From the NCBI RefSeq assembly GCF_016650815.1, contig NZ_JAEKEZ010000034.1, positions 1 through 64,000 on the forward strand: DNA of 64,000 nt. The letters run 5' to 3'. The notes under the pieces were generated by a model that was not told the origin of the DNA, searched no databases, and worked only from the letters and a program-made list of their open reading frames with translations. Position 1 is the first letter of the stretch. Every line of letters starts with the position of its first letter. Below are positions 8,488 to 17,612 of this stretch, in pieces. The DNA is from Pseudomonas sp. TH31. GTDB taxonomy: Bacteria; Pseudomonadota; Gammaproteobacteria; Pseudomonadales; Pseudomonadaceae. A program made the translations under genes and the position numbers.

Positions 8488-9370
8488 ATGATTCGTCCAC
8501 AACTACCGTTGAACGCACTCCGCGCCTTCGAGGCCTCGGCGCGGCATTTGAGCTTTACTCGCGCGGCGGTGGAGTTGTGCGTCACGCAAGCGGCGGTGAG
8601 TCATCAGGTCAAAAGCCTTGAGGCTCAGCTTAACGTAACCCTGTTCAAACGCCTGCCCCGTGGCTTGATGCTGACCAGCGAGGGCGAAACCTTGCTGCCG
8701 GTGCTGCGAGAATCCTTCGACCGGATTGCCGAAACCCTGGAGCGACTTGAGGGCGGACATTACCGGGAAGTGTTGACGGTCGGCGTCGTCGGGACGTTCG
8801 CGGTGGGCTGGCTGTTGCCGCGCCTGGCGGACTTCCAGGCGAAACATCCGTTCATAGATTTGCGCCTGTCGACCAACAACAACCGGGTGGACGTGGCCGC
8901 TGAAGGGCTGGACTGCGCGATCCGCTTTGGCGCCGGGGCGTGGCATGGGATTGGCGGTGCGGCTGATCGAGGCGCCGCTGTCGGTATTGTGCGTGCCCGA
9001 GATCGCCCGGCAACTGGCATCGCCCGCCGATTTGTTGCAGCAGACGTTGTTGCGCTCTTACCGCACGGATGAATGGCCGGACTGGTTTCAGGCGTCTGGC
9101 CTCTCGACCCATGCTGCGCCGCCACAAAGCATTATCTTCGACTCATCGCTGGCGATGATGGAGGCGGCACTGCAGGGTGCCGGTGTGGCGTTGGCACCGC
9201 CGTTGATGTTTGCTCGGCAATTGGCGGCGGGGGCTATTGAGCAGCCGTTTGCCATTCATATCACCACGGGTAGTTACTGGTTGACACGCTTGCAGTCGCG
9301 GCCTGAAACGTCGGCGATGACGGCGTTCAAGGGATGGTTGCTGCAGGCTGCGCAGATGAATCCGGATTAA
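8488..9370 (+). pseudogene. ampR: LysR-type regulator AmpR, interrupted by a frameshift
   Basis: The N-terminal winged helix (MIRPQLPLNALRAFEASARH and onward to TQAAVSHQVKSLEAQL) is nearly that of Pseudomonas AmpR, the regulator that switches ampC on when 1,6-anhydro-muropeptides accumulate. The sequence is in frame to about residue 152 (AIRFGAGAWHG), then continues in another frame from AVRLIEAPLSVLC to the stop at 9370, covering the rest of the effector domain (LRSYRTDEWPDWF, YWLTRLQSR). Homologues read WHG-x-EA between the two parts. Restoring two bases (ga or ag) near 8953-8956, giving WHGIEAVRLIEAP, repairs the gene to about 294 residues. As read, the product would stop near residue 196 with scrambled sequence after 152 and could not sense the inducer. 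Its stop overlaps that of the convergent EamA gene. Confidence 0.88.
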
Positions 9371-10347
9371 TGCAGAACCTGTGGGAGCGAGCCTGCTCGC
9401 GATAGCGTCAGCAGCCCCACCACCCGCCGCTCCAGATTCAGCGCCAGCACACTGACCAACACCACTATCGCCCCCACAACCACCATCAACGCCGGCCGCT
9501 CGCCCAGCGCAACAGACGCAATCGCCATCGCCGTCGGTGGCACCAGATACAACGTCATCGCCGCACGACTCAAATCCATATGGGCCAGCACAAACGCCCA
9601 CGCCAGGTACGCCAAGGCACTCGGAAACACGCCCAACCCCATCACCGTCATCTGCACTTCAACCGGTGCCCGCACCACTTGATCCGCCAGCCCCGGTAGA
9701 TAAACCAATAACAACGCGGTCCCGCACCAGACGGTGTAGCAAGTCAGGGTCAAACCGTCATACCGCCCGGTGTGATGCTTGTGCAGCGCAAAGTAAAAAC
9801 TCCACGACACCGCGGCCATCAGAATCAGCAAGCCGTGCGCATCAATGCTACCCAGCCCTTTATCACCGGCCACCACAATCACCACGCCGATCAACCCCAG
9901 CAACACACAACCCCAGCGCCAGCCACTCACCCGATCCTTGAACACGAAACGCGCCAGCAGCGTGCTGAACAGAGGCGTCGATTGCGCCAACACACTGGAA
10001 GCCCCAGCGCTGACGCCTTGTTGGCCGAAGTTCAGCAGGACGTGGTGCAGGCTCACGGCAAAGAACCCGAGGGTAATCAAGAACGGCAGGTCACGCATTT
10101 TCGGCAGGCTGATGCCGCGCCACGCCGCAATCACCGCCATGAACACCGACGCCACCAAAAACCGCAGCAGTGCCAGGTGGCCGGGGTCGTAGGTCTGCAA
10201 GCCGAGGTGAATACCGCTCGGTGAATAGCCCCAGCACGCCACGACAAACGCCATGGCCAGGATGATTTTGAGGGCGGGGGAAGTGACGGCATGATCGGAT
10301 ACCTGTGGGGTGATGCCCCCAGTATTGGAAGTCCGATCATTCGCCAC
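9367..10347 (-). CDS. EamA/DMT family metabolite exporter
   Basis: A ten-segment inner-membrane transporter of 326 residues in two EamA repeats (about 28-155 and 165-305), with typical features GYSPSGIHLGLQ near the first helix and SWSFYFALHK in the second half. Members export amino acids, purines or other small metabolites; the substrate is unknown. The listed start is a GTG at 10347; no in-frame ATG lies close by until within the first helix, so the start is uncertain. The last 13 or so codons (LSRAGSLPQVLH) lie inside a family B palindromic repeat, so this copy of the repeat supplies the C-terminus and stop. The stop overlaps that of ampR. A divergent LysR gene 41 bases away probably controls it. 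Confidence 0.85.
   Translation of the reverse strand: MANDRTSNTGGITPQVSDHAVTSPALKIILAMAFVVACWGYSPSGIHLGLQTYDPGHLALLRFLVASVFMAVIAAWRGISLPKMRDLPFLITLGFFAVSLHHVLLNFGQQGVSAGASSVLAQSTPLFSTLLARFVFKDRVSGWRWGCVLLGLIGVVIVVAGDKGLGSIDAHGLLILMAAVSWSFYFALHKHHTGRYDGLTLTCYTVWCGTALLLVYLPGLADQVVRAPVEVQMTVMGLGVFPSALAYLAWAFVLAHMDLSRAAMTLYLVPPTAMAIASVALGERPALMVVVGAIVVLVSVLALNLERRVVGLLTLSRAGSLPQVLH
9378..9410. repeat. Family B repeat copy inside the 3' end of the EamA gene
   Basis: The unit cctgtgggagcgagcctgct continuing cgcgatagcg is the same as in the intergenic copies, but here it lies within the EamA reading frame and encodes its final residues. Confidence 0.85.
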
Positions 10348-10388
10348 AACTGACTTATACTGTGGTAATTATTCACTTTTGGTGATGT

Positions 10389-11252
10389 ATGGAATTGGCT
10401 CAAATTCGCATGTTCAAGACCATTGCCGGTGTCGGCAGCATCGCCCGGGCGGCCGAGCTGTTGCACTGCGTGCCGTCGAACATCACCGCGCGGATCAAGG
10501 CGCTGGAGGCCGAATTGGGGGTGGCGCTGTTTCTGCGCGAGGGTCGTGGACTGCGGATCAGTCCGTCGGGGCAGACCTTTCTGGCCTACGCCTCGAAGAT
10601 TCTGGCGCTAACGGTAGAAGCCAAACGAGCACTGGACCCGGCAGCCGAGCCATCCGGACCGCTACGCATCGGCGCCATCGAATCGTCGGCTACCGGTCGA
10701 TTGCCGCGGTTACTCGCCAAGTTCCACAAGCGTTATCCCGGCGTAGCCCTGGAGCTGACCACCGGTACCTGGAGCCAATTGCTCGACGACACGGCCAATC
10801 ACCGCCTCGACGGCGCAATCGTCGCGGTGGATGTCGAGCGCTCGCAGCTCATGCGCACGCCGATGTACCGCGAGGAGCTGTTGCTGATTGCTTCAACGTC
10901 GCTGGGGCCGGTGCGCGACGTCGCGGATTTGCAGGGCAAAACCGTGTTCATGTGGCCGCAGGGCTGTCCGTATAGGGCGGCGCTGGAACATTGGTTGCTG
11001 CGCCAGGGGCAGGCGTTGCCGATTGTCAGCCTGGCCAGTTATGGGGCGATTGTCGGTTGCGTCAGTGCCGGGGCTGGCGTGGCGTTGGTGCCAAAAGGGG
11101 TGTTTGATCAGTACGCGAAAGGGGCAGGGTGCGCGGGGTATGAATTCCCGGAACTGACGGCGGTGGAGAATTTGTTCTACTGGCATGAAAATGCCGGGGT
11201 TCACCCGGCGCGAGAGGCGTTTGTGGGGATGTTGCGCGAAGAGTTCGCCTGA
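10389..11252 (+). CDS. LysR-type transcriptional regulator, likely controls the EamA exporter
   Basis: A 287-residue LysR protein with a typical N-terminal helix-turn-helix (SIARAAELLHCVPSNITARI, about residues 18-37) and a C-terminal inducer-binding domain (PLRIGAIESSATGRLPRLLA and onward). It is divergent from the EamA exporter gene, and the start codons are 41 bases apart, the classic LysR arrangement with its target. The LHCVPSNITARIK helix is of the kind seen in CbbR/PecT-like exporter regulators; the ligand is unknown. The ATG at 10389 is preceded by ttttggtgatgt, a weak ribosome site. Confidence 0.88.
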   Translation: MELAQIRMFKTIAGVGSIARAAELLHCVPSNITARIKALEAELGVALFLREGRGLRISPSGQTFLAYASKILALTVEAKRALDPAAEPSGPLRIGAIESSATGRLPRLLAKFHKRYPGVALELTTGTWSQLLDDTANHRLDGAIVAVDVERSQLMRTPMYREELLLIASTSLGPVRDVADLQGKTVFMWPQGCPYRAALEHWLLRQGQALPIVSLASYGAIVGCVSAGAGVALVPKGVFDQYAKGAGCAGYEFPELTAVENLFYWHENAGVHPAREAFVGMLREEFA

Positions 11253-11285
11253 CTTCCGTGATGTCCGCGGTGAATGGATCCCCCC

Positions 11286-11393
11286 GTAGGAGCTGCCGAA
11301 GGCTGCGATCTTTTGATCTTTAGCAATCTTCGAATCGCCGAAGATCAAGATCAAGATCAAGATCAAAAGATCGCAGCCTTCGGCAGCTCCTAC
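11286..11393. repeat. Palindromic repeat pair, family A, with gatcaa tandem linker
   Basis: Facing family A copies flank a linker with several tandem gatcaa hexamers. It lies between the convergent LysR and trhP genes and may act as a bidirectional barrier. Confidence 0.88.
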
Positions 11394-11438
11394 AGTATTG
11401 CGGTGCCGGCGAAGGCAGTGGTGCAAGCTGTATCGGAG

Positions 11439-12775
11439 TTACGTCGCGCTGATATCGCGCATCAACAACCCAAACCGCAAATCCAGCGCATCCGGGATCG
11501 GCACATACACCGTGTGCCCATCCCCCGGCGCCACTTCGATCGGCTCGCCCTTGACGTTTTGCAACTGATGTAAATCAAAGTGGAAGTTGCCCTTGGGCGT
11601 CATCAATTCCAGGTGGTCGCCCAGGCCAAAGCGGTTCTTCACCTTCACTTCGGCCAGTCGATCGTGCCGTTCGCCAGTCAATTCCCCGACAAATTGCTGG
11701 CGCTCCGACACCGAGCTGCCGTTCCGGTAGTTCTGATACTCATCATGCACATGCCGGCGCAGAAAACCTTCGGTGTAGCCGCGCTGGGCCAGGGACTCCA
11801 GATCAGTCATCAGATTGCGGTCGAAGGCGCGACCGGCCACCGCGTCATCAATGGCCTGGCGATACACCTGAGTAGTGCGGGCGCAATAGAAGTGCGATTT
11901 GGTCCGGCCTTCGATCTTCAGTGAATGCACACCCATTTGCGTCAAACGCTCGACATGCTGCACGGCGCGCAGGTCTTTGGCGTTCATGATGTAGGTGCCG
12001 TGTTCGTCCTCGAAGGCCGGCATCAGCTCGTCCGGTCGATTGGCTTCCTGCAACAGGAACACCTGATCGGTCGGCGCGCCGATGCCCAGGGTCGGTTCAG
12101 GCTGGAACTGCTGAACAATCTCGCCGAGCTGGTTTTCCGTGGCCTGCGTAGCCGAGTACTTCCAGCGACAGGCATTGGTGCAACTGCCCTGATTCGCGTC
12201 GCGCTTGTTCATGTAGCCCGACAGCAGGCAGCGACCGGAATAGGCCATGCACAACGCGCCGTGAACGAACACTTCCAGTTCCATGGCCGGCACTTGCTGG
12301 CGGATTTCGGCGATTTCTTCCAGGGACAGTTCCCGCGACAGGATAATCCGGCTCAAGCCCTGTTGCTGCCAGAACTCGACGCTCGCCCAATTCACTGTGT
12401 TGGCCTGCACCGACAGATGGATCGGCATCTGCGGGAAGTGCCGGCGTACCAGCATGATCAGGCCCGGTCGGACATGATCAGCGCATCCGGCGCCATGGTG
12501 ATCACCGGTGCCAGGTCTTTCAGAAACGTTTTGAGCTTGGCATTGTGCGGTGCGATGTTCACCACCACGTAGAAACGCTTGCCCTGGGCCTGGGCTTCCT
12601 TGATGCCGAGGGCGAGGTTGGCGTGGTCGAATTCGTTATTGCGCACCCGCAAGCTGTAGCGCGGCTGCCCGGCGTACACCGCATCGGCGCCGTAGGCGAA
12701 GGCATAACGCATGTTTTTCAGGGTGCCGGCGGGGGCGAGCAGCTCCGGGGTTGAGAGCAGTGTGGCAAGGGGCAT
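11439..12775 (-). pseudogene. trhP: Peptidase U32 family tRNA hydroxylation protein TrhP (YegQ), split by a frameshift
   Basis: TrhP/YegQ works with a ferredoxin-like partner in prephenate-dependent hydroxylation of uridine 34 in tRNAs. The first part starts at ATG 12775 (MPLATLLSTPELLAPAGTLK, with AYAFGADA-like AFAYGADAVYAG) and runs to DALIMSD. The second part begins MLVRRHFPQMPIHLSVQA and includes the Cys-rich U32 signature EVFVHGALCMAYSGRCLLSG and GSCTNACRWKY, the putative iron-sulfur ligands. Homologues read SDPGLIMLVR across the junction; here the frame reads SDRA and stops. One base missing at about 12463-12467 (plus-strand ggcccggt, expected ggcccgggt) explains it. The restored protein has about 445 residues, the normal size. 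Confidence 0.9.
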
Positions 12776-12935
12776 GGCGGTATCAATCGCAAAGCCGCCG
12801 AGGATAGAGGCGTTGCCCGCAGGGATCATTGATCTGGATCTATGCTTGATGAACAAACGGATGGCACTCGTGCGAACCGCGGCGGACTAAGCATCAAGGA
12901 GCGCCTGCTCCGTTGCGCACTGACATGGATCGGAC

Positions 12936-13997
12936 ATGAAAGAAACCACGCTACAAAACAGAGCGCTGCTGGTATTGCTGGTTGCCGTGACCTTCGCGTT
13001 TATCTGGATTCTCTTGCCGTTTTACGGTGCGGTGTTCTGGGCGGTCATCCTCGGCATCGTCTTCGCGCCGATGCAGCGGCGGCTGCAATCGAAGTTCGGC
13101 TGGCAGCGCAACCTGACGTCCCTGTGCACCCTGAGTATTTGTCTGGTGATCGCGATTTTGCCGGTGATCATCATCAGCGTCCTGCTGGTCCAGGAAGGCG
13201 CGTCGCTGTACAACCGCATCGAAAGCGGCGAGCTGGACATCGCCGGGTATGTGTCGCAGTTCAAGCATGGCTTGCCGCCGTATTTCCAGCATTTGCTTGA
13301 TCGGTTTGGCGTGGGTGAGTTGAAGGGGGTGCAGGACAAAATCGTCAAGGGCGCGATGCAAGGCAGTCAATTCTTTGCCACGCAGGTTTTCAGTGTTGGT
13401 CAGGGGACGTTCGAGTTCATCGTCAGCTTTTTCATCATGCTGTACCTGTTGTTCTTCTTTCTGCGGGACGGCGCCGAGCTGGCGCGCAAAGTCCGCACCG
13501 CCGTGCCGTTGCAGGAACACCAGAAACGCCGTTTGCAGCTTAAATTCAATCGCGTGGTGCGGGCCACCGTCAAAGGTAACTTGCTCGTGGCGATCACGCA
13601 GGGCGCGTTGGGTGGCTTGATTTTCTGGTTTCTGGATATCCCCAGTGTGTTGCTCTGGGCGGTGTCGATGGCGTTTCTGTCGCTGTTGCCAGCGGTGGGG
13701 GCGGGGATTGTCTGGGCGCCGGTGGCGGTGTACTTCCTGCTCAGCGGGGCGATCTGGCAGGGCGTGGTGCTGGGGCTGTTCGGAGTGTTTGTGATTGGCC
13801 TGGTGGACAATCTGCTGCGGCCGATCCTGGTGGGCAAAGACACCCGGATGCCCGACTACTTGATCCTGATCTCGACCTTGGGCGGTATGGCCGTGTTCGG
13901 TCTGAACGGGTTTGTGATCGGGCCGTTGATCGCCGCGCTGTTTATGTCGAGCTGGGCGATCTTCATTGAAAGCAAGCCGCGGGTCCAGTTGCCTTAG
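12936..13997 (+). CDS. AI-2E family transporter / PerM-type permease
   Basis: A 353-residue inner-membrane protein with about eight hydrophobic segments, two at the N-terminus (NRALLVLLVAVTFAFIWILL, then YGAVFWAVILGIVFAP), a soluble middle part (about 90-150), and a C-terminal bundle including GGLIFWFLDIPSVLLWAV and the conserved GLVDNLLRPILVGKDTRMPD. That last motif is the family signature. Members such as TqsA export the quorum signal AI-2, while others act as Na+/H+ antiporters or have unknown substrates; the name alone should not be taken as function. The stop overlaps by a few bases that of the small gene on the other strand. Confidence 0.88.
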   Translation: MKETTLQNRALLVLLVAVTFAFIWILLPFYGAVFWAVILGIVFAPMQRRLQSKFGWQRNLTSLCTLSICLVIAILPVIIISVLLVQEGASLYNRIESGELDIAGYVSQFKHGLPPYFQHLLDRFGVGELKGVQDKIVKGAMQGSQFFATQVFSVGQGTFEFIVSFFIMLYLLFFFLRDGAELARKVRTAVPLQEHQKRRLQLKFNRVVRATVKGNLLVAITQGALGGLIFWFLDIPSVLLWAVSMAFLSLLPAVGAGIVWAPVAVYFLLSGAIWQGVVLGLFGVFVIGLVDNLLRPILVGKDTRMPDYLILISTLGGMAVFGLNGFVIGPLIAALFMSSWAIFIESKPRVQLP

Positions 13998-14176
13998 GCG
14001 ATGAGCCGGACGACGCCGATACGTAGTGACAGGGCCTGGGCGGCGGGAAGCGAGGTGAGCGGGCCGCTGATCGGTTCGCCGTCGCGCACCACATACCAGC
14101 AGGCGAGCAGTCCCAGCTCTCTGAGCGATGCGGGAACGGCGCTGCCAATAACGGACATGATCTGAACCTGGGACAT
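13994..14176 (-). CDS. Small hypothetical protein (60 aa)
   Basis: The ATG at 14176 has a strong ribosome site (ggaggtactt) six bases upstream. The protein (MSQVQIMSVIGSAVPASLRE ... WYVVRDGEPISGPLTSLPAA) is soluble, with a WYVVRDGEPISGP segment like the short beta-hairpin proteins common in pseudomonads. I do not recognise a named domain. It is convergent with the AI-2E family gene, and their stop codons overlap. Confidence 0.65.
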   Translation of the reverse strand: MSQVQIMSVIGSAVPASLRELGLLACWYVVRDGEPISGPLTSLPAAQALSLRIGVVRLIA

Positions 14177-14276
14177 AAGTACCTCCATCAATCTATGGAG
14201 CTACCTTACGGACCGCGCGGTTCAACGGACAATCAACGTTCTTGATAGTGGTCATTGATGCCAGCGAGTGTGGCGG

Positions 14277-14471
14277 TCAATCGACTACCAGATCGAGCAT
14301 ATGCACCACTTCCTGCTCGTTGAGCAGGCCTTTGCGCACCAGGTTTTCTGCCAGCAGCGAGAGAAACTTGGCGCTGCGATGGCCTTCCAGGTGCTTGAGT
14401 TCGGTCAGTGCGTTGTACACCTTGCTGGAGGTACACAAGCCGACATTGCGGTGCGGGTTTTGCGTTGGCAT
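14277..14471 (-). CDS. Small hypothetical protein (64 aa)
   Basis: The start ATG at 14471 is preceded by aaggacgatctc, a good ribosome site. The product is mainly helical and polar (SSKVYNALTELKHLEGHRSA ... KGLLNEQEVVHMLDLVVD), with no signal peptide or membrane segment. The helix-loop-helix look, with a leucine-rich C-terminus, could mark a small DNA- or protein-binding adaptor, but no family is recognised. A longer frame upstream of 14471 is unlikely to be translated, because the only good ribosome site is here. Confidence 0.65.
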   Translation of the reverse strand: MPTQNPHRNVGLCTSSKVYNALTELKHLEGHRSAKFLSLLAENLVRKGLLNEQEVVHMLDLVVD

Positions 14472-14650
14472 GAGATCGTCCTTGTTTTTATCAACCTGTT
14501 GTTTACGGACAGGCCCAAGCTTGCGGACCTGACATGACATAAATATGACCGTTTTCTTCAATGTGAAGGAAGGGCTGGCGTCAATCATGCCGATTCTAGT
14601 CGCAAGCACTGTCCTGGCAGCGACCTTGGTGACATTTATTCAGACTTCAG

Positions 14651-14686
14651 AAACAAAAACAGGCCCCGCCTTGCGGCGGTGCCTGT
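14651..14686 (-). terminator. Rho-independent terminator of the YVQP-repeat gene
   Basis: Read on the minus strand, acaggcaccgccgcaaggcg continuing gggcctgt forms a stable GC-rich hairpin, followed by ttttt. It lies 33 bases past the stop of the gene at 14720-15058. Confidence 0.85.
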
Positions 14687-14719
14687 TCCAGTTCCAGCTG
14701 AACGCTACGTGTGTGGGCC

Positions 14720-15058
14720 TTAATAGCGAGGCTGAACGTAGTAGCCCTGTGGCTGGTAGTAAACCGGTGGCGGTTGGACATAGACCGGCTGCGGCTGGAC
14801 ATAGACCGGCTGCGGTTGGACGTAGACCGGTTGCTGTACGTAAACCGTACGCGGACCCGAGTTGGCGTACACAGAACCCGCTACCACAGCGCCCAGGACT
14901 GCACCGACAGCGGCCGGCCCGACCCAGCCACCGTGACCGCCACCCCAGCAGCAGCCGCCGTGGCCACCACCGTGATAATAGTAACCACCGGCTTGCGCCT
15001 GTCCGGCGACAGCTAATGCACCGATCAGCAAAGCTAAGACAGGAAGTTTACGGATCAT
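14720..15058 (-). CDS. Exported glycine-rich protein with YVQPQPV tyrosine/proline repeats
   Basis: The 112-residue protein starts at ATG 15058 with gagga seven bases upstream. Residues 1-23 form a signal peptide cut at AQA-GG. Then comes a Gly/His-rich part (GGYYYHGGGHGGCCWGGG), a glycine-zipper hydrophobic segment (VGPAAVGAVLGAVVAGSVYA, about 47-66) and a C-terminal tract of tandem repeats with the unit Y-V-Q-P-(Q/P)-P-V (about 73-105). Such proteins are usually periplasmic or outer-membrane associated and are often annotated as glycine-zipper or PXPV-repeat proteins. The function is unknown. A strong terminator follows, so it is a single-gene unit. Confidence 0.8.
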   Translation of the reverse strand: MIRKLPVLALLIGALAVAGQAQAGGYYYHGGGHGGCCWGGGHGGWVGPAAVGAVLGAVVAGSVYANSGPRTVYVQQPVYVQPQPVYVQPQPVYVQPPPVYYQPQGYYVQPRY

Positions 15059-15302
15059 GATAATTCCTCGTTGTTCGACCCGCGCTTGAATCTGCAATAG
15101 ACCCAAGGATTGTCGCGGGGATACTTCTAAGACAGCGCTTTTTTGAAAAACTGCACAATCGTTAGGTAAATTTTGTGTAAGGTCTGTACCGGCTTCTTTA
15201 CGGTCCTGCAAAGCCGAGTGCAGGCAGGCCTCTATGATCGAACAGAACAGGATGGAATGGCCAATCCCGTCCATCTGAAAGTGCATTGGAAGGAGATGTT
15301 TC

Positions 15303-16121
15303 ATGCAGATGAACCCCAACAAAGACACCCAGCTGTGCATGTCCCTGTCAGCACGCCCCGGGAACTTTGGCCTGCGATTTCACAATCATCTGTACGAACA
15401 ACTGGGGTTGAATTTTTACTACAAGGCCTTCAGCAGCCAGGACCTTCCCGGCGCTGTGGGCGGCATTCGTGCCTTGGGCATTCGCGGTTGCGGCGTGTCG
15501 ATGCCGTTCAAGGAAGCCTGTATCGCGCTGGTCGATGAGCTGGACGCCTCGGCTGCGGCCATTCAATCGATCAACACCATCGTCAATACCGACGGCCACC
15601 TCAAGGCCTACAACACCGATTACATTGCCATCGCCCAGTTGCTGGAAACCCATCAAGTGCCGAAGCAGTCGACCTTTGCCCTGCGCGGCAGTGGCGGCAT
15701 GGCCAAGGCGGTGGCCAGTGCCTTGCGTGATGGCGGTTACGAAAACGGCCTGATCGTCGCCCGAAACGAGCGCGCCGGGCGGGGGTTGGCCGAGTCCCTG
15801 GGCTATGCGTGGCAAGCAGAACTGGGGACGCGGAGCCCACAGATGTTGATCAACGTTACGCCGATCGGCATGACCGGCGGCTCGGACGCCGATCAACTGG
15901 CGTTTGACGCTGAAACCATCGCTTCTGCCGAGACTGTCTTCGATGTAGTGGCGATCCCCTCGGAAACACCGCTGATCGTGCGCGGTCGAGCTGAAGGCAA
16001 GCGGGTGATTACCGGGCTGGAAGTAATTGCGATCCAGGCGTTGGAGCAGTTTGTGCTTTATACCGGCGTGCGGCCGACGGATGAGCAGTTCAAGGCCGCG
16101 GTGGCGTTTGCCCGGAGTTGA
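15303..16121 (+). CDS. Shikimate dehydrogenase-like oxidoreductase (AroE paralogue)
   Basis: A 272-residue cytoplasmic protein with the AroE fold. The catalytic lysine lies in GVSMPFKEA, an aspartate in AYNTDYIAI, and the nucleotide site is LRGSGGMAKAVASAL (GxGGxxxA). It resembles the HI0607/SDH-like class more than true AroE: the N-terminal substrate motif is MSLSARPGNFGLRFHN instead of the usual S-x-S-P, so shikimate may not be the main substrate. The start ATG has aaggagat in front. Known relatives act slowly on shikimate, and their physiological role is unclear. It stands alone, followed by a repeat pair. Confidence 0.85.
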   Translation: MQMNPNKDTQLCMSLSARPGNFGLRFHNHLYEQLGLNFYYKAFSSQDLPGAVGGIRALGIRGCGVSMPFKEACIALVDELDASAAAIQSINTIVNTDGHLKAYNTDYIAIAQLLETHQVPKQSTFALRGSGGMAKAVASALRDGGYENGLIVARNERAGRGLAESLGYAWQAELGTRSPQMLINVTPIGMTGGSDADQLAFDAETIASAETVFDVVAIPSETPLIVRGRAEGKRVITGLEVIAIQALEQFVLYTGVRPTDEQFKAAVAFARS

Positions 16122-16130
16122 TAACGGCTA

Positions 16131-16210
16131 AAGATCAAAAGATCGCAGCCTTCGGCAGCTCCTACATGGATTGCGTACACCCTGTAGGAGCTGCCGAAGG
16201 CTGCGATCTT
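16131..16210. repeat. Palindromic repeat pair, family A (tail-to-tail)
   Basis: Two family A copies in the opposite arrangement to the pair at 2714 (aagatcgcagccttcggcag first, then gtaggagctgccgaaggctg), joined by a short spacer. Confidence 0.88.
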
Positions 16211-16290
16211 TTTGCGTCTGGCCAGCTCTATACTGGTCCCCAGCAAACGAAGATTTGCCTCCTACAACAAACACCGTGACCGAGGTCCCC

Positions 16291-16809
16291 ATGCATCCCG
16301 CCATTCTCAATCTGGATCAGGCCGAGCTGTTACCGTTGCCTCAATCGCTGGCCCCGACCGGTGACACCGCCGGGCGCTATCAACAACGCATGGCCCGAAT
16401 TGGCCAGCAACTGGGCGCGCAGAAGCTCGGTTATCGCTTGTATGCGCTGGAACCGGGGATGCGCGGCAGTCCGTTTCATAGTCATCGGGTCAACGAGGAG
16501 ATGTTTTTCGTCGTGGCCGGGGAAGGGGAGGTTCGTCTCGGTGCCGAGCGTTTCCCGATTCGCGCCGGCGACGTGATCGCCTGCCCGCCGGGCGGTCCTG
16601 AGGCGGCGCATCAGATCATCAATAGCAGCAACGCGGAACTGCGTTATCTGGCGGTCAGTACCCAGCAATCGCCGGAAATCTGCGAATACCCGGATTCCGG
16701 CAAGTATGCGGTGATGGATGACTTCAAGGTTGATGCCCAGGGCAATGCCTCGGGGTTTGTCGCAGTCGCCAGACAGGCCGACGGGATCGATTACTGGGAC
16801 GGCGAGTAA
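16291..16809 (+). CDS. Cupin domain protein
   Basis: A 172-residue protein with a single cupin barrel. Motif 1 is SPFHSHRVNEEMFFVVAGEGE (H-x-H then E, metal ligands) and motif 2 GDVIACPPGGPEAAHQIIN (G-D-x-x-x-x-P, with the final H). The metal ligands are all present, so it should bind a divalent metal. Similar proteins are sugar-binding cupins or small-molecule dioxygenases; the substrate is not evident. The ATG at 16291 has gagg seven bases upstream. No operon partner is visible. Confidence 0.85.
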   Translation: MHPAILNLDQAELLPLPQSLAPTGDTAGRYQQRMARIGQQLGAQKLGYRLYALEPGMRGSPFHSHRVNEEMFFVVAGEGEVRLGAERFPIRAGDVIACPPGGPEAAHQIINSSNAELRYLAVSTQQSPEICEYPDSGKYAVMDDFKVDAQGNASGFVAVARQADGIDYWDGE

Positions 16810-16819
16810 CCCATTTTTT

Positions 16820-16956
16820 GTAGCAGCTGCCGAGGCTGCGAGGCTGCGTTCGGCTGCGAAGCAGTCGTGAAATCAAGCACTGCGATCATTTCAGTTAAAC
16901 CGCGTGTGCGAGGACTTCGTCCTCGAACGCAGCCTCGCAGGCTCGGCAGCTGCTAC
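16820..16956. repeat. Long inverted repeat, family C (gtagcagctgccgaggctgc type)
   Basis: The left arm gtagcagctgccgaggctgc and the right arm gcaggctcggcagctgctac are inverted copies enclosing about 95 bases. The same class recurs at 56758 and 59680. It differs from families A and B. Confidence 0.88.
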
Positions 16957-16968
16957 GGATAGCATCAA

Positions 16969-17612
16969 TTATTCGAGGCGTGCCAGACGCTCTTCCAGCG
17001 CCGCAATCCGTGCCTCAAGCTCTTCAATCCGCTCTACCGACACACTGCCAGCGCCACGTTCCACCGGGTTCTGCCGAGCGGCGAGGATCACTTCGATATC
17101 TGCTGGATCGCCCAGTGCATGCATATAACGGTCTTCACGCTGACCGGCCTGACGCGCAATCAGCAACGCCAGACCCGGGCAATCAAACGTTCGAGCTGAT
17201 GCACTACCTGCTCGGCATCTTCGAACTCATGCATGCGGCCGCTGCGGGTCAGCAGTTCATTGACCGTTTGCGGGCCGCGCAGAAACAGCAGGCCGGTCAG
17301 AATCACCTGGGCCGGCACCAGTTCCAGCGCCTTGTCCACCTTGTGTTCCCAGCGGTCGGCACGGCTGCCCATCACCAATTTGCTGAAGCCTCGGCCTTCG
17401 AGGGCGCGCAGGCTCTGGCCGACCTGACCTTGGGTGAGGTTCATCACCGGTTCGCGGCTGGTTTTCTGGTTACAGGCGATGACCAGCGCGTTGAGGGTTA
17501 GCGGATAGGTTTCCGGGCTGGTGGCCTGCTTCTCGATCAACGAACCCAGGATGCGGATTTCCGTGCTATTGAGGCGCGGTTCGTCGGAGGTCGTTTCTTG
17601 CTCAGTGCTCAT
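16969..17612 (-). pseudogene. yceH: YceH family protein (DUF480), split by a frameshift
   Basis: YceH proteins are small winged-helix proteins of unknown role. The first part starts at ATG 17612 (MSTEQETTSDEPRLNSTEIR) and shows the family core LGSLIEKQATSPETYPLTLN, ACNQKTSREPVMNLT and ARVILTGLL-like PAQVILTGLLFLRGPQTVNE. It stops after LERLIARVWRC. The second part (16969-17166) supplies the C-terminus: ARQAGQREDRYMHALGDP, then a coiled coil (SVERIEELEARIAALEERLA). Homologues read LIARG-LALLIARQAGQRE; one base missing at about 17173-17179 (plus-strand gacccgggc) restores this and a protein of about 214 residues. It is either a decayed gene or a read error. Confidence 0.87.

Noticed and set aside
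16171..16290. Upstream extension of the cupin frame
   Set aside because: The extension is encoded by a palindromic repeat; ATG 16291 has its own ribosome site.
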